From: an uncultured Pseudomonadota bacterium
Lineage (GTDB): Bacteria; Pseudomonadota; Alphaproteobacteria; RF32; CAG-239
Direction: 5' to 3'
Assembly: GCA_949295395.1 (NCBI GenBank)
Contig: CASFLB010000006.1
Coordinates: forward strand, 1 to 22,417
DNA: 22,417 nt
The notes below the pieces were generated by a model that was not told the origin of the DNA, did no database searches, and was given only the letters and a program-made list of their open reading frames with translations. Both the position numbers and the translations under genes were made by a program. Within the stretch, counting starts at the first letter, position 1, and the number at the start of each line of letters is the position of its first letter. Below are positions 17,224 through 22,417 of the stretch, piece after piece.

Positions 17224-17694
17224 TTACCGATTCGGATTATATTGACTTCCGCTAAAAGGAGAATAAGAGCCAACTCCGCCAAAGACACGCTTGAAAAATC
17301 CGGGACGTTCACCAAGTGTCGGAGTCTCATCTTCGCTTATAGCAACTTTCTGACCGTCTTCATCAGAGATGCGGCTAATTTCTTTAACTTTATTTTGTTC
17401 GTCAAAGCGGACAATTAAAATATCACGATCAACTTCTTCCGGTTTGAAAAACGCCACCTGTTCAACATCGGCCGACATGTAAATCCAAGTGTTTTGGTCA
17501 AGGGAAACAACACTAGAGGGCGAACCCAGGTTTTCCAAGACATCTTCTTTATATTGTCCGACAGAAAGCTTTGCGATTCTTTCTTCGGAAGGCATATTTC
17601 CATTATGAGAAATAAACCATTCTTTATTGGAAGAACAAGCCGATAAAGACAAAAGTGCCGTTAAAGCCAAGATTGAAACTTTATTTATTGACAT
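17224..17694 (-). CDS. bamE: Outer membrane protein assembly factor BamE (SmpA/OmlA lipoprotein)
   Basis: Small lipoprotein of the BAM complex that helps fold beta-barrel proteins into the outer membrane. The protein is 156 residues. The signal peptide ends in lipobox LSAC with lipidated Cys20. The BamE domain is recognisable: ERIAKLSVGQYKEDVLENLG followed by PSSVVSLDQNTWIYMSA, the usual helix pair and 'LGSPS' turn of SmpA/OmlA. A C-terminal extension ending GERPGFFKRVFGGVGSYSP is typical of alphaproteobacterial BamE proteins. The gene diverges from yceD, as in many Alphaproteobacteria. The start at 17694 lacks a strong ribosome site (CAGAG close to the ATG), but the signal peptide fixes it well. 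Confidence 0.92.
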   Translation of the reverse strand: MSINKVSILALTALLSLSACSSNKEWFISHNGNMPSEERIAKLSVGQYKEDVLENLGSPSSVVSLDQNTWIYMSADVEQVAFFKPEEVDRDILIVRFDEQNKVKEISRISDEDGQKVAISEDETPTLGERPGFFKRVFGGVGSYSPFSGSQYNPNR

Positions 17695-17731
17695 CTCTGA
17701 ATCAAACCTTTAATTGTTAACACATGAGATG

Positions 17732-17760
17732 TTTATAGCATAAGGAAATAATTAATGCAA
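17732..17760 (-). promoter_or_regulatory. Candidate bamE promoter overlapping the yceD start codon
   Basis: On the minus strand TTGCAT (17760-17755) and TATAAA (17737-17732) are separated by exactly 17 bases. The expected transcript start is near 17725, about 30 bases before the bamE ATG. The -35 box covers the ATG of the divergent yceD gene (17755-17757). Confidence 0.55.
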
Positions 17761-18273
17761 AATTTTTTTTCTTATCAAATAATTGTTGATAAGTTGCCCA
17801 AGACAGAACAACATTATGTGTTAAAAGCTGATGCTGAAGATTGCCAACGCATCAAAGAAATATTGAAAATTCCGGGTGTTAAAAGTTTTTCTGCCGATAT
17901 TAGATTAATATTGGATCACAAAACCAATATTCTAAAGCTATGGGGCAGGGCAGAAGCAGAGCTTATCTTAGAAAGTGTTATTTCACTTGAACATTTTAGC
18001 AAAAAATATAAAAACGAGTTTGAGCTGACCTATGATACGAAGGCAACATTGAAGAGCCAACGAGAAGAAGAGGAAGAAATTTCAATAGACGATAATGTAC
18101 CGGACGTTGTGATAAACGGAAAGATAGATTTATCGGATATCGCGATTGAGCAGATTGCCTTGATTATGGAAGATTATCCGCGCAAAGAAGGTGAAAAATT
18201 TGATTTTAAGCCGGATTTTAACCCAGAAGAAGGGCGTCAGACACCTTTTGCGGTGTTAAAAAAGCTGAAATAA
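17755..18273 (+). CDS. yceD: YceD family protein (DUF177), large ribosomal RNA accumulation factor
   Basis: A 172-residue acidic cytosolic protein. In bacteria YceD/DUF177 proteins are linked to 23S rRNA accumulation and ribosome assembly, and the gene usually lies next to rpmF, as here (rpmF starts 157 bases downstream). Family features include the N-terminal LPKTEQHYVLKADAEDC, a central LWGRAEAELILE followed by a strongly acidic loop (REEEEEISIDDNVPD), and the conserved segment KIDLSDIAIEQIALIMEDYPRKEG, whose 'DL..l..EqlaL.lp.yP' pattern is diagnostic. The usual metal-type Cys motif of some homologues is absent, as is common in Alphaproteobacteria. AAGGAA seven bases upstream supports the ATG at 17755. 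No adequate promoter of its own was identified; the short divergent spacer is mostly taken up by bamE signals. Confidence 0.88.
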   Translation: MQNFFSYQIIVDKLPKTEQHYVLKADAEDCQRIKEILKIPGVKSFSADIRLILDHKTNILKLWGRAEAELILESVISLEHFSKKYKNEFELTYDTKATLKSQREEEEEISIDDNVPDVVINGKIDLSDIAIEQIALIMEDYPRKEGEKFDFKPDFNPEEGRQTPFAVLKKLK

Positions 18274-18296
18274 GCAAAAATATGTAAAATAATGCT

Positions 18297-18326
18297 TGCC
18301 AAAAGGAAATTTTTTATATAAAAAAC
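18297..18326 (+). promoter_or_regulatory. Weak candidate promoter upstream of rpmF
   Basis: In the 157-base yceD-rpmF gap, TTGCCA (18297-18302) is followed after 15 bases by TATAAA. The spacing is one base short of usual. A second possibility is TTGATT at 18358 with an AATAAT-like box about 18 bases on. Either could drive rpmF-plsX-fabH; neither is secure. Confidence 0.3.
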
Positions 18327-18430
18327 AGATAGCAAAGATTCAGAGTTCATTTAGATGTTGATTTTTAAAATCAAATCGTTTAATAATGACGCCTGAATGA
18401 TAATTTAATAACAAACAAGAGTATAAGAAA

Positions 18431-18622
18431 ATGGCTACACCAAAGAAGAAAGTATCAAAATCTCGTCGTGATATGCGTCGTTCTCATGATGCTTTGGGTG
18501 CAAATTCCTATATGGAATGCCCAAACTGCGGAGAATTGAAAAAGCCGCATAATGTTTGCCCAAAATGCGGACATTATGATAATCGCGAAGTTGTAAGCAA
18601 GCCTGCTGCAACAAACGAGTAA
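18431..18622 (+). CDS. rpmF: 50S ribosomal protein L32, zinc-binding form
   Basis: A 63-residue ribosomal protein. The N-terminus MATPKKKVSKSRRDMRRSHD is the L32 signature. A four-Cys zinc site is intact (Cys30, Cys33, Cys43, Cys46; CPNCGE and CPKCGHY), so this is the zinc-binding (C+) paralogue. It lies between yceD and plsX, the classical bacterial arrangement that connects ribosome and lipid synthesis. plsX starts 44 bases after its stop, so the two are probably co-transcribed. The ribosome site is weak (AAGAG well upstream of the ATG). Confidence 0.97.
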   Translation: MATPKKKVSKSRRDMRRSHDALGANSYMECPNCGELKKPHNVCPKCGHYDNREVVSKPAATNE

Positions 18623-18666
18623 TTATCTGAACTTAAAATTCAAACAAAATTAGTGGAGAACAGGTT

Positions 18667-19716
18667 TTGTCAGACAAACTGGTTATATCCATAGACGCGA
18701 TGGGGGGAGACAATTCCCCTCGAGTCGTAATAGAGGGGCTTGCAATAGCCGCTAAAAAGAACCCAGATGCAAACTTTTTGCTGTTTGGAGATGAGAGCAA
18801 AGTTATGCCGATTCTCAATAGCTATCCGGCCTTAAAAAAAGTTTGTGAGTTTCGTCCTTCTCCGGAAGTCGTTCATAATGAGGATAAGCCCTCAAGTGTG
18901 ATTCGCAACCGCAATACCAGTATGTTTATGGCAATAAACGCCGTAAAACAGGGAGAGGCTCAGGCCGTGGTCTCTGCCGGAAATACCGGAGCGTTAATGG
19001 CAATATCCAAGCTGACATTAAAAACAATTCAAAAGATCCACCGTCCGGCGATTGTGAGCATTATGCCTCATCGTACAGGACGTTACGTCATGTTAGATTT
19101 GGGCGCAAACACGGAGTGTGATGCTCTGAATTTGGCTGAATTTGCTCTAATGGGAAACATCTTGGCAAAACACACGTTGGATATTGAACGTCCGCGGGTG
19201 GCGCTGTTGAATATTGGTGCCGAAGAGATGAAAGGCCGAGAAGAGATTCATCAGGCCGTTAAAATCATCAAAAATTCTCATTTGGATATGAATTTTGTCG
19301 GCTATATTGAGCCGCATGAAATGCCGGAAGGAAAGGCCGATGTTGTTATCACAGATGGCTTTACCGGCAATATTGCCCTGAAGTCAATTGAAGGCACGGC
19401 CAAGCTTGTTGTACGTCTGATAAAAGACGCGGTCAAAAAATCATTTTTGGCCAAGTTTGGAATTCCGTTTATGTTTGGCGTTGGGTTAAACATAAAAAAA
19501 GTCATGGACCCAAGACTTTATAATGGAGCCATGTTGGTTGGTTTGAATGGCCTGACAGTCAAAAGTCATGGCGGCACGGATGCTTTAGGTTATTCTTATG
19601 CCGTCGGCAATGCAATAAGACTGGCTCGCCAAAATTTTGTTGCGACGATTCGTGAAGAATTGGAGCGTGTTGATTTAGACGAACTTTCACAGGAAATATT
19701 ATACGATGCATATTAG
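18667..19716 (+). CDS. plsX: Phosphate acyltransferase PlsX
   Basis: Converts acyl-ACP to acyl-phosphate, the first step of the PlsX/PlsY route to phosphatidic acid; a peripheral membrane enzyme. The protein is 349 residues. The signature VISIDAMGGDNSPRVVIEGL is at the N-terminus, followed by VSAGNTGALMA, LDLGANTECDA and DGFTGNIALKSIEG, all diagnostic. The start is a TTG at 18667 with GGAG eight bases upstream. The in-frame sequence before it has no ATG or GTG in a suitable place and the family signature begins only seven codons later, so a TTG start is well supported. The last 11 bases overlap the fabH start (19706), indicating translational coupling. Confidence 0.96.
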   Translation: MSDKLVISIDAMGGDNSPRVVIEGLAIAAKKNPDANFLLFGDESKVMPILNSYPALKKVCEFRPSPEVVHNEDKPSSVIRNRNTSMFMAINAVKQGEAQAVVSAGNTGALMAISKLTLKTIQKIHRPAIVSIMPHRTGRYVMLDLGANTECDALNLAEFALMGNILAKHTLDIERPRVALLNIGAEEMKGREEIHQAVKIIKNSHLDMNFVGYIEPHEMPEGKADVVITDGFTGNIALKSIEGTAKLVVRLIKDAVKKSFLAKFGIPFMFGVGLNIKKVMDPRLYNGAMLVGLNGLTVKSHGGTDALGYSYAVGNAIRLARQNFVATIREELERVDLDELSQEILYDAY

Positions 19717-20680
19717 ATCAGAAATTATCGGTTGGGGGCATTATCTCCCGAAAAAAGTTGTTACCAATGACGATTTAGCTAAGATTGTTGATACCAACGA
19801 CGAGTGGATAAGCACACGTACGGGAATAAAAACACGTCATTTGGTCGAAGATGAATTAACATCAGACCTTGCCTATGGTGCAGCCAAAATGGCAATTGAA
19901 AAAGCCGGTATTTCTGTAGAAGAGCTTGATTCTATTGTCATAGCCACCGTAACACCGGATAATACTACCCCCTCTTTAGCGGCAAAGGTTGCAAGCAAAT
20001 TAGGCGCAAAATCAGGAACAATAACCTATGATATTTCAGCAGCATGTTCCGGATTCGTCTATGGCTTAACTCAAGCGGATAATATGATTCGTTTAGGACA
20101 AATCAAAACAGCTTTGGTGATTGGTTCCGAGAGCTTATCAAAGATTGTTGACTGGACAGACCGCAACACCTGTGTTTTGTTTGGTGATGGCGCCGGTGCT
20201 GTTGTTATTCGCGCCAAAGAAGGAGAGGGCACTTCGGCGGATACTGGAATTTTAGCAACAAAATTATACGCCGATGGCTCGCATTATGAAAGCCTGAAGA
20301 CAACAGGCGGTGTTGCTTCAACCCAAAACGCCGGCTTTATCTTTATGGATGGCAAAGAGGTATTTAAATTTGCCGTAAATTCATTATCTCAAGCGGCTGA
20401 AGCCGTTATGGAAATGGGGGGAATTACAAACAAAGAGGTTGATTGGTTGATACCACACCAGGCAAATATCCGTATTATATCAAACGTCGGCGAAAAACTT
20501 GAGCTTCCGACGGAGAAGGTTATTGTTGCGGTTGATCACCATGGTAACACCTCAGCAGCATCGATTCCTTTAGCTTTGTCCGAAAATATTGAAAGCGGCA
20601 AAATAAAGAAAGGTGACATTATTGTAATGACAGCCATGGGCGCGGGTTTCACCTGGGGTGGGGCTTTAGTCCGTTTCTAA
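19706..20680 (+). CDS. fabH: 3-oxoacyl-ACP synthase III FabH
   Basis: Condenses acetyl-CoA with malonyl-ACP to start fatty acid synthesis. The protein is 324 residues. The catalytic triad is complete: Cys114 (ISAACSGFVYGL), His251 (WLIPHQANIRII) and Asn281 (HHGNTSAASIPLAL), close to C112/H244/N274 of E. coli. The N-terminal SEIIGWGHYLPKKVVTNDDL and DEWISTRTGIKTRH are standard. Its ATG lies inside the end of plsX (11-base overlap), with AGGAA about 11 bases upstream. Downstream lies a 15-bp inverted repeat before ihfA. Confidence 0.97.
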   Translation: MHIRSEIIGWGHYLPKKVVTNDDLAKIVDTNDEWISTRTGIKTRHLVEDELTSDLAYGAAKMAIEKAGISVEELDSIVIATVTPDNTTPSLAAKVASKLGAKSGTITYDISAACSGFVYGLTQADNMIRLGQIKTALVIGSESLSKIVDWTDRNTCVLFGDGAGAVVIRAKEGEGTSADTGILATKLYADGSHYESLKTTGGVASTQNAGFIFMDGKEVFKFAVNSLSQAAEAVMEMGGITNKEVDWLIPHQANIRIISNVGEKLELPTEKVIVAVDHHGNTSAASIPLALSENIESGKIKKGDIIVMTAMGAGFTWGGALVRF

Positions 20681-20695
20681 AAATAAAGTTGTGTA

Positions 20696-20732
20696 ATAAT
20701 CGTCATTAAGGGCTTGTCTTAATGACGATTAT
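20696..20732. repeat. Perfect 15-bp inverted repeat (stem-loop) between fabH and ihfA
   Basis: ATAATCGTCATTAAG (20696-20710) is the exact reverse complement of CTTAATGACGATTAT (20718-20732), with a 7-base spacer GGCTTGT. Neither side has the run of T expected of an intrinsic terminator; the plus-strand sequence after it is GTAATAAAAAAAA. It could be a protein-binding palindrome, an mRNA stem-loop that protects or processes the fabH/ihfA transcript, or a terminator that has lost its tail. Confidence 0.75.
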
Positions 20733-20782
20733 GTAATAAAAAAAACGACAGTTAGGTTACAGTGATATTAAAGGAAAAAGAA

Positions 20783-21067
20783 ATGAAGACAATAACTCGT
20801 GCAGATGTAGCAGAAACCATTTACGAAGAAGTCGGATTATCTCGCAAAGATTCGACAGACATTTTGGACATGATTTTAGATGAGATTGTCCAAGAATTGG
20901 TGAGAGGAAAGGACGTTAAATTGTCTTCGTTTGGTACATTTATGCTTCGTTCAAAGAAAGAGAGAGCCGGCCGCAATCCGAAAACAGGTGTTGCCGCTGT
21001 GATTACACCGCGTCGTGTTATTTCATTTAAGCCGTCGCAAACCATGAGAAAAACCATCAACGCTTAA
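20783..21067 (+). CDS. ihfA: Integration host factor subunit alpha
   Basis: A 94-residue DNA-bending protein of the HU/IHF family that acts as a heterodimer with IhfB in nucleoid structure, transcription and recombination. The ATG at 20783 is chosen because AAGGAA sits six bases before it; a GTG at 20762 would enclose that site. The alpha-subunit pattern is visible: ITRADVAETIYEEVGLSRKDS, KDVKLSSFGTFMLRSKKERAGRNPKTG and the beta-arm proline segment, ending RRVISFKPSQTMRKTIN. Its place after plsX-fabH and before a MerR gene is the common alphaproteobacterial arrangement and supports IhfA over HU. Confidence 0.93.
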   Translation: MKTITRADVAETIYEEVGLSRKDSTDILDMILDEIVQELVRGKDVKLSSFGTFMLRSKKERAGRNPKTGVAAVITPRRVISFKPSQTMRKTINA

Positions 21068-21088
21068 TGGACTGAGAACTAAAAAAAG

Positions 21089-21493
21089 ATGAGTCCACGC
21101 AAATCTAAATCAGCATTTCGTACCATTACAGAAGTTGCGGATGAATTAGGGGTTGCCCCATATATTCTGCGCTTTTGGGAAACAAAATTTCCTCAGATTG
21201 CGCCGATAAAAAACACCGGAGGCAGACGCTACTATCGTCCGGAAGATGTTGAACTTCTGCGCAATATTCAGGATATGTTGCATAATCAGAGATACACAAC
21301 GGAAGGCGTGCAACGTCTGATTCGCGAAAAGGGCGTAAAAGCCTTGATGGGCGAAGAGGCAATGAAGGACTTTTTTGAAGTTCCGGAAGAAGTCGTTTTG
21401 AACGAAAAAAGTAGAGAAATGGTGGTCAAACTTCTCAAAAGATTAACGGCCGTTAAGGACGACTTACAAAAAGCCTTAAATGAAGAAGAATAA
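21089..21493 (+). CDS. MerR-family transcriptional regulator (ihfA-linked type)
   Basis: A 134-residue regulator with an N-terminal MerR winged helix-turn-helix: FRTITEVADELGVAPYILRFWETKFP, then the wing NTGGRRYYRPEDVELLRNI and a second helical part HNQRYTTEGVQRLIREKG. No C-terminal Cys cluster or drug-binding domain is present; the tail is a short coiled-coil-like helix (REMVVKLLKRLTAVKDDLQKAL), so the sensed signal is unknown. In many Alphaproteobacteria this gene follows ihfA directly, here 21 bases away, so the two are probably co-transcribed. The ribosome site before the ATG is poor (A-rich). A strong terminator follows the stop codon. Confidence 0.88.
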   Translation: MSPRKSKSAFRTITEVADELGVAPYILRFWETKFPQIAPIKNTGGRRYYRPEDVELLRNIQDMLHNQRYTTEGVQRLIREKGVKALMGEEAMKDFFEVPEEVVLNEKSREMVVKLLKRLTAVKDDLQKALNEEE

Positions 21494-21522
21494 AAAAAGC
21501 GGAGCAAATGCTCCGTTTTTTT
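21494..21522. terminator. Bidirectional intrinsic terminator after merR
   Basis: Stem CGGAGC (21500-21505) with GCTCCG (21510-21515) has an AAAT loop. Seven T follow on the plus strand and a matching A run precedes it, so it works in both directions for merR and the convergent gene at 21571. Its core is the same as the hairpin at 15508-15535. Confidence 0.85.
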
Positions 21523-21570
21523 CTGTAATAAATCTTTCTTTTGGAGCATAAATATTTTCCTATAATGTTA

Positions 21571-21861
21571 CTATAACAGATACTTGTATATCACTATGAT
21601 AATCAAACAAACAACGGCATATATGGGCGCAAAATATTTCCATTGGTGTTTGGGATCAAAGTATGGAGAATTTTCATGCCCTTTTTTGACTAAAATATAA
21701 GAGATTATGGGATCAATAACAAGCAACATACAAACACATATTGCAGCAGGAAGCTGCGATGCTTTAGATTTGCCAACTAAATGTGCTGCAAAGCAGGCTA
21801 AAAGGACACAAACAATAGCTGTAATATATTTTATTATCAGCATAATATTTATCTTAAACAT
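21571..21861 (-). CDS. Small three-helix membrane protein, unknown function
   Basis: A 96-residue protein that I do not recognise. The ATG at 21861 has AGGAG five bases upstream; the GTG one codon earlier is less well placed. Three hydrophobic segments are visible: about residues 6-29 (IMLIIKYITAIVCVLLACFAAHL), 37-58 (LPAAICVCMLLVIDPIISYILV) and 77-94. They are joined by a short basic loop (GKSKAS) and a polar loop (KKGHENSPYFDPKHQWKY). It is probably an inner-membrane protein. The preceding region on the same strand holds a start-less reading frame (21885-22100) and another small membrane protein. A role as a small accessory or immunity-like protein is possible but unproven. Confidence 0.7.
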   Translation of the reverse strand: MFKINIMLIIKYITAIVCVLLACFAAHLVGKSKASQLPAAICVCMLLVIDPIISYILVKKGHENSPYFDPKHQWKYFAPIYAVVCLIIIVIYKYLL

Positions 21862-21884
21862 CACAGCTCCTGACTTATCAATTA

Positions 21885-22100
21885 TTATTTGTTGTAATTA
21901 TGATACTGATTTTTAATTCCGTCAACAGCATATTCTGTTGCCTCACCGCTTGCCATACTAAAGGCGTTTCGAATGAATGGACTAGCTGCTCTACCAACGG
22001 CTTGATTTGCAATCCAGTTTCCTCCCAAATTACCAACCAAACCAATACCAATCTGTTGGGCATAATTTTGCCAATTATCCTGCCCTGAGCCAAAACCATA
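21885..22100 (-). pseudogene. Start-less reading frame, probable gene fragment
   Basis: On the minus strand a frame of 71 codons ends at a TAA (21887-21885). Its translation is protein-like and compositionally coherent (YGFGSGQDNWQNYAQQIGIG, NWIANQAVGRAASPFIRNAF, ending GIKNQYHNYNK). It is Gly/Ala/Asn-rich with aromatic residues, and unlike the hydrophobic, repetitive translation of the overlapping 81-codon frame. No ATG or GTG with a ribosome site begins it; the frame runs back into the terminator at 22104-22131 and stops there. It may be the 3' end of a larger secreted or surface protein whose upstream part was lost. It lies in the same frame as, and downstream of, the gene at 22143. Alternatively the frame is noise. 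Confidence 0.4.
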
Positions 22101-22103
22101 AAC

Positions 22104-22131
22104 AAAAAAAGCAGAACATCCATTCTGCTTT
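22104..22131 (-). terminator. Intrinsic terminator of the 22143-22415 gene
   Basis: Read on the minus strand, AAAGCAGAA and TTCTGCTTT form a 9-bp stem around TGGATG. The T run continues to seven T in total (22110-22104). It lies 12 bases after the stop of the gene at 22143. The plus strand also ends in TTTTTGTTTT, so it may act in both directions. Confidence 0.8.
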
Positions 22132-22142
22132 TTGTTTTAGGC

Positions 22143-22415
22143 TTATAATAGCCCTTTTTCTTTTTTTATGATATTTTCTTTGGTTATCGGAACACAACCA
22201 ATATCCTCACGCCAGGTCAGACAATCTTGTCTGCATTCACGCTTATCGGCATCCCAAACACCATGTCCTTCACTTAAACACCGAGCTTTGTCATCCATCA
22301 TCAAATACCCAGCGTAACAGATTACGACTATTACAACCATTCCGACAATAAAAGTTAGCACTTTAAAAGCCTGCCGCAGATATTGTGTTATTTTGCTTAA
22401 ATTAATATTTATCAT
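22143..22415 (-). CDS. Small single-span membrane protein with Cys-rich exposed domain
   Basis: A 90-residue protein that I do not recognise. The ATG at 22415 is only two bases from the window edge, so an earlier start or upstream ribosome site cannot be checked. A short basic N-terminus (SKITQYLRQAFK) precedes one membrane span (about residues 19-40, VLTFIVGMVVIVVICYAGYL). The remaining 50 residues carry four Cys in the pattern C46-x14-C61-x3-C65-x8-C74 (ARCLSEGHGVWDADKRECRQ, DCLTWREDIGCVPI). Spaced like this after a membrane anchor, they probably form two disulfides on the periplasmic side. The GVW-x3-[KR]-x-C-R-x-DC pattern looks like a compact Cys domain. It ends at a strong terminator. 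Confidence 0.7.
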   Translation of the reverse strand: MININLSKITQYLRQAFKVLTFIVGMVVIVVICYAGYLMMDDKARCLSEGHGVWDADKRECRQDCLTWREDIGCVPITKENIIKKEKGLL

Positions 22416-22417
22416 TT

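Noticed and set aside
17714..17741. TTGTTA / TAGCAT as a yceD promoter
   Set aside because: The predicted transcript start would fall after the AAGGAA ribosome site, leaving it out of the message.
18311..18325. AT palindrome TTTTTATATAAAAAA in the yceD-rpmF gap as a terminator
   Set aside because: The stem is purely A/T, has no loop, and is not followed by a distinct T run; more likely part of an AT-rich promoter region.
21878..22123. 81-codon minus-strand frame starting at 22123
   Set aside because: Its ATG lies inside the terminator hairpin at 22104-22131 with no ribosome site, and its translation is low-quality. The alternative frame ending at 21885 is more protein-like.

Overview
The window looks like chromosomal DNA of a low-GC, AT-rich alphaproteobacterium. 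The best marker is the gene order at 17.2-21.5 kb: bamE diverging from yceD (DUF177), then rpmF-plsX-fabH-ihfA-merR. This block, including the small MerR regulator directly after ihfA, is typical of Alphaproteobacteria. The Gram-negative envelope genes (BamE lipoprotein, RND efflux pair) agree. The AT-rich base composition, the arginine decarboxylase system and a large secreted Cys-rich protein suggest a host-associated (gut-type) lineage rather than a free-living high-GC one. That last step is inference.

Layout. (1) 1-935, +: 3' part of a TPR/SAM-methyltransferase gene cut by the window edge. (2) 992-1198, -: small DUF2934-like protein with a CxCxC motif and a Lys/Ser-rich tail. (3) 1406-7864, +: three-gene glycogen/alpha-glucan operon, glgB (branching), glgX (debranching) and malQ (4-alpha-glucanotransferase). 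No synthase, ADP-glucose pyrophosphorylase or phosphorylase is present in the window. (4) 7919-8617, -: unrecognised cytosolic protein. (5) 8765-10903, -: aaxB-like pyruvoyl-dependent arginine decarboxylase followed by an aaxC-like basic amino acid antiporter, together an arginine/agmatine exchange module. A strong terminator hairpin lies between them. (6) 11113-15504, +: RND efflux adaptor lipoprotein and inner-membrane pump (acrAB/mexAB type), with no outer-membrane channel or regulator next to it. (7) 15541-17076, -: secreted Cys-rich repeat protein with a C-terminal domain that resembles Lcl/DUF1566 C-type-lectin-like domains, behind a near-consensus promoter. (8) 17224-21493: bamE (-), then yceD, rpmF, plsX, fabH, ihfA and merR (+), a housekeeping block joining ribosome biogenesis, phospholipid/fatty-acid initiation and a nucleoid protein. 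(9) 21571-22415, -: small accessory region with a three-helix membrane protein, an orphan 71-codon reading frame without a start, and a single-span Cys-rich protein.

Genes at most convergent junctions are separated by clear intrinsic terminators (943-967, 7885-7910, 15508-15535, 21494-21522), several of which can work in both directions. No tRNA, rRNA, CRISPR array, transposase or integrase was seen. No intergenic stretch exceeds about 300 bases.

The least ordinary items are the aaxB/aaxC pair with its internal terminator, the Cys-rich repeat protein, the 15-bp perfect inverted repeat between fabH and ihfA that lacks a U-tract, and the orphan reading frame at 21885-22100. I did not find strong evidence for a wholly new multi-gene system.
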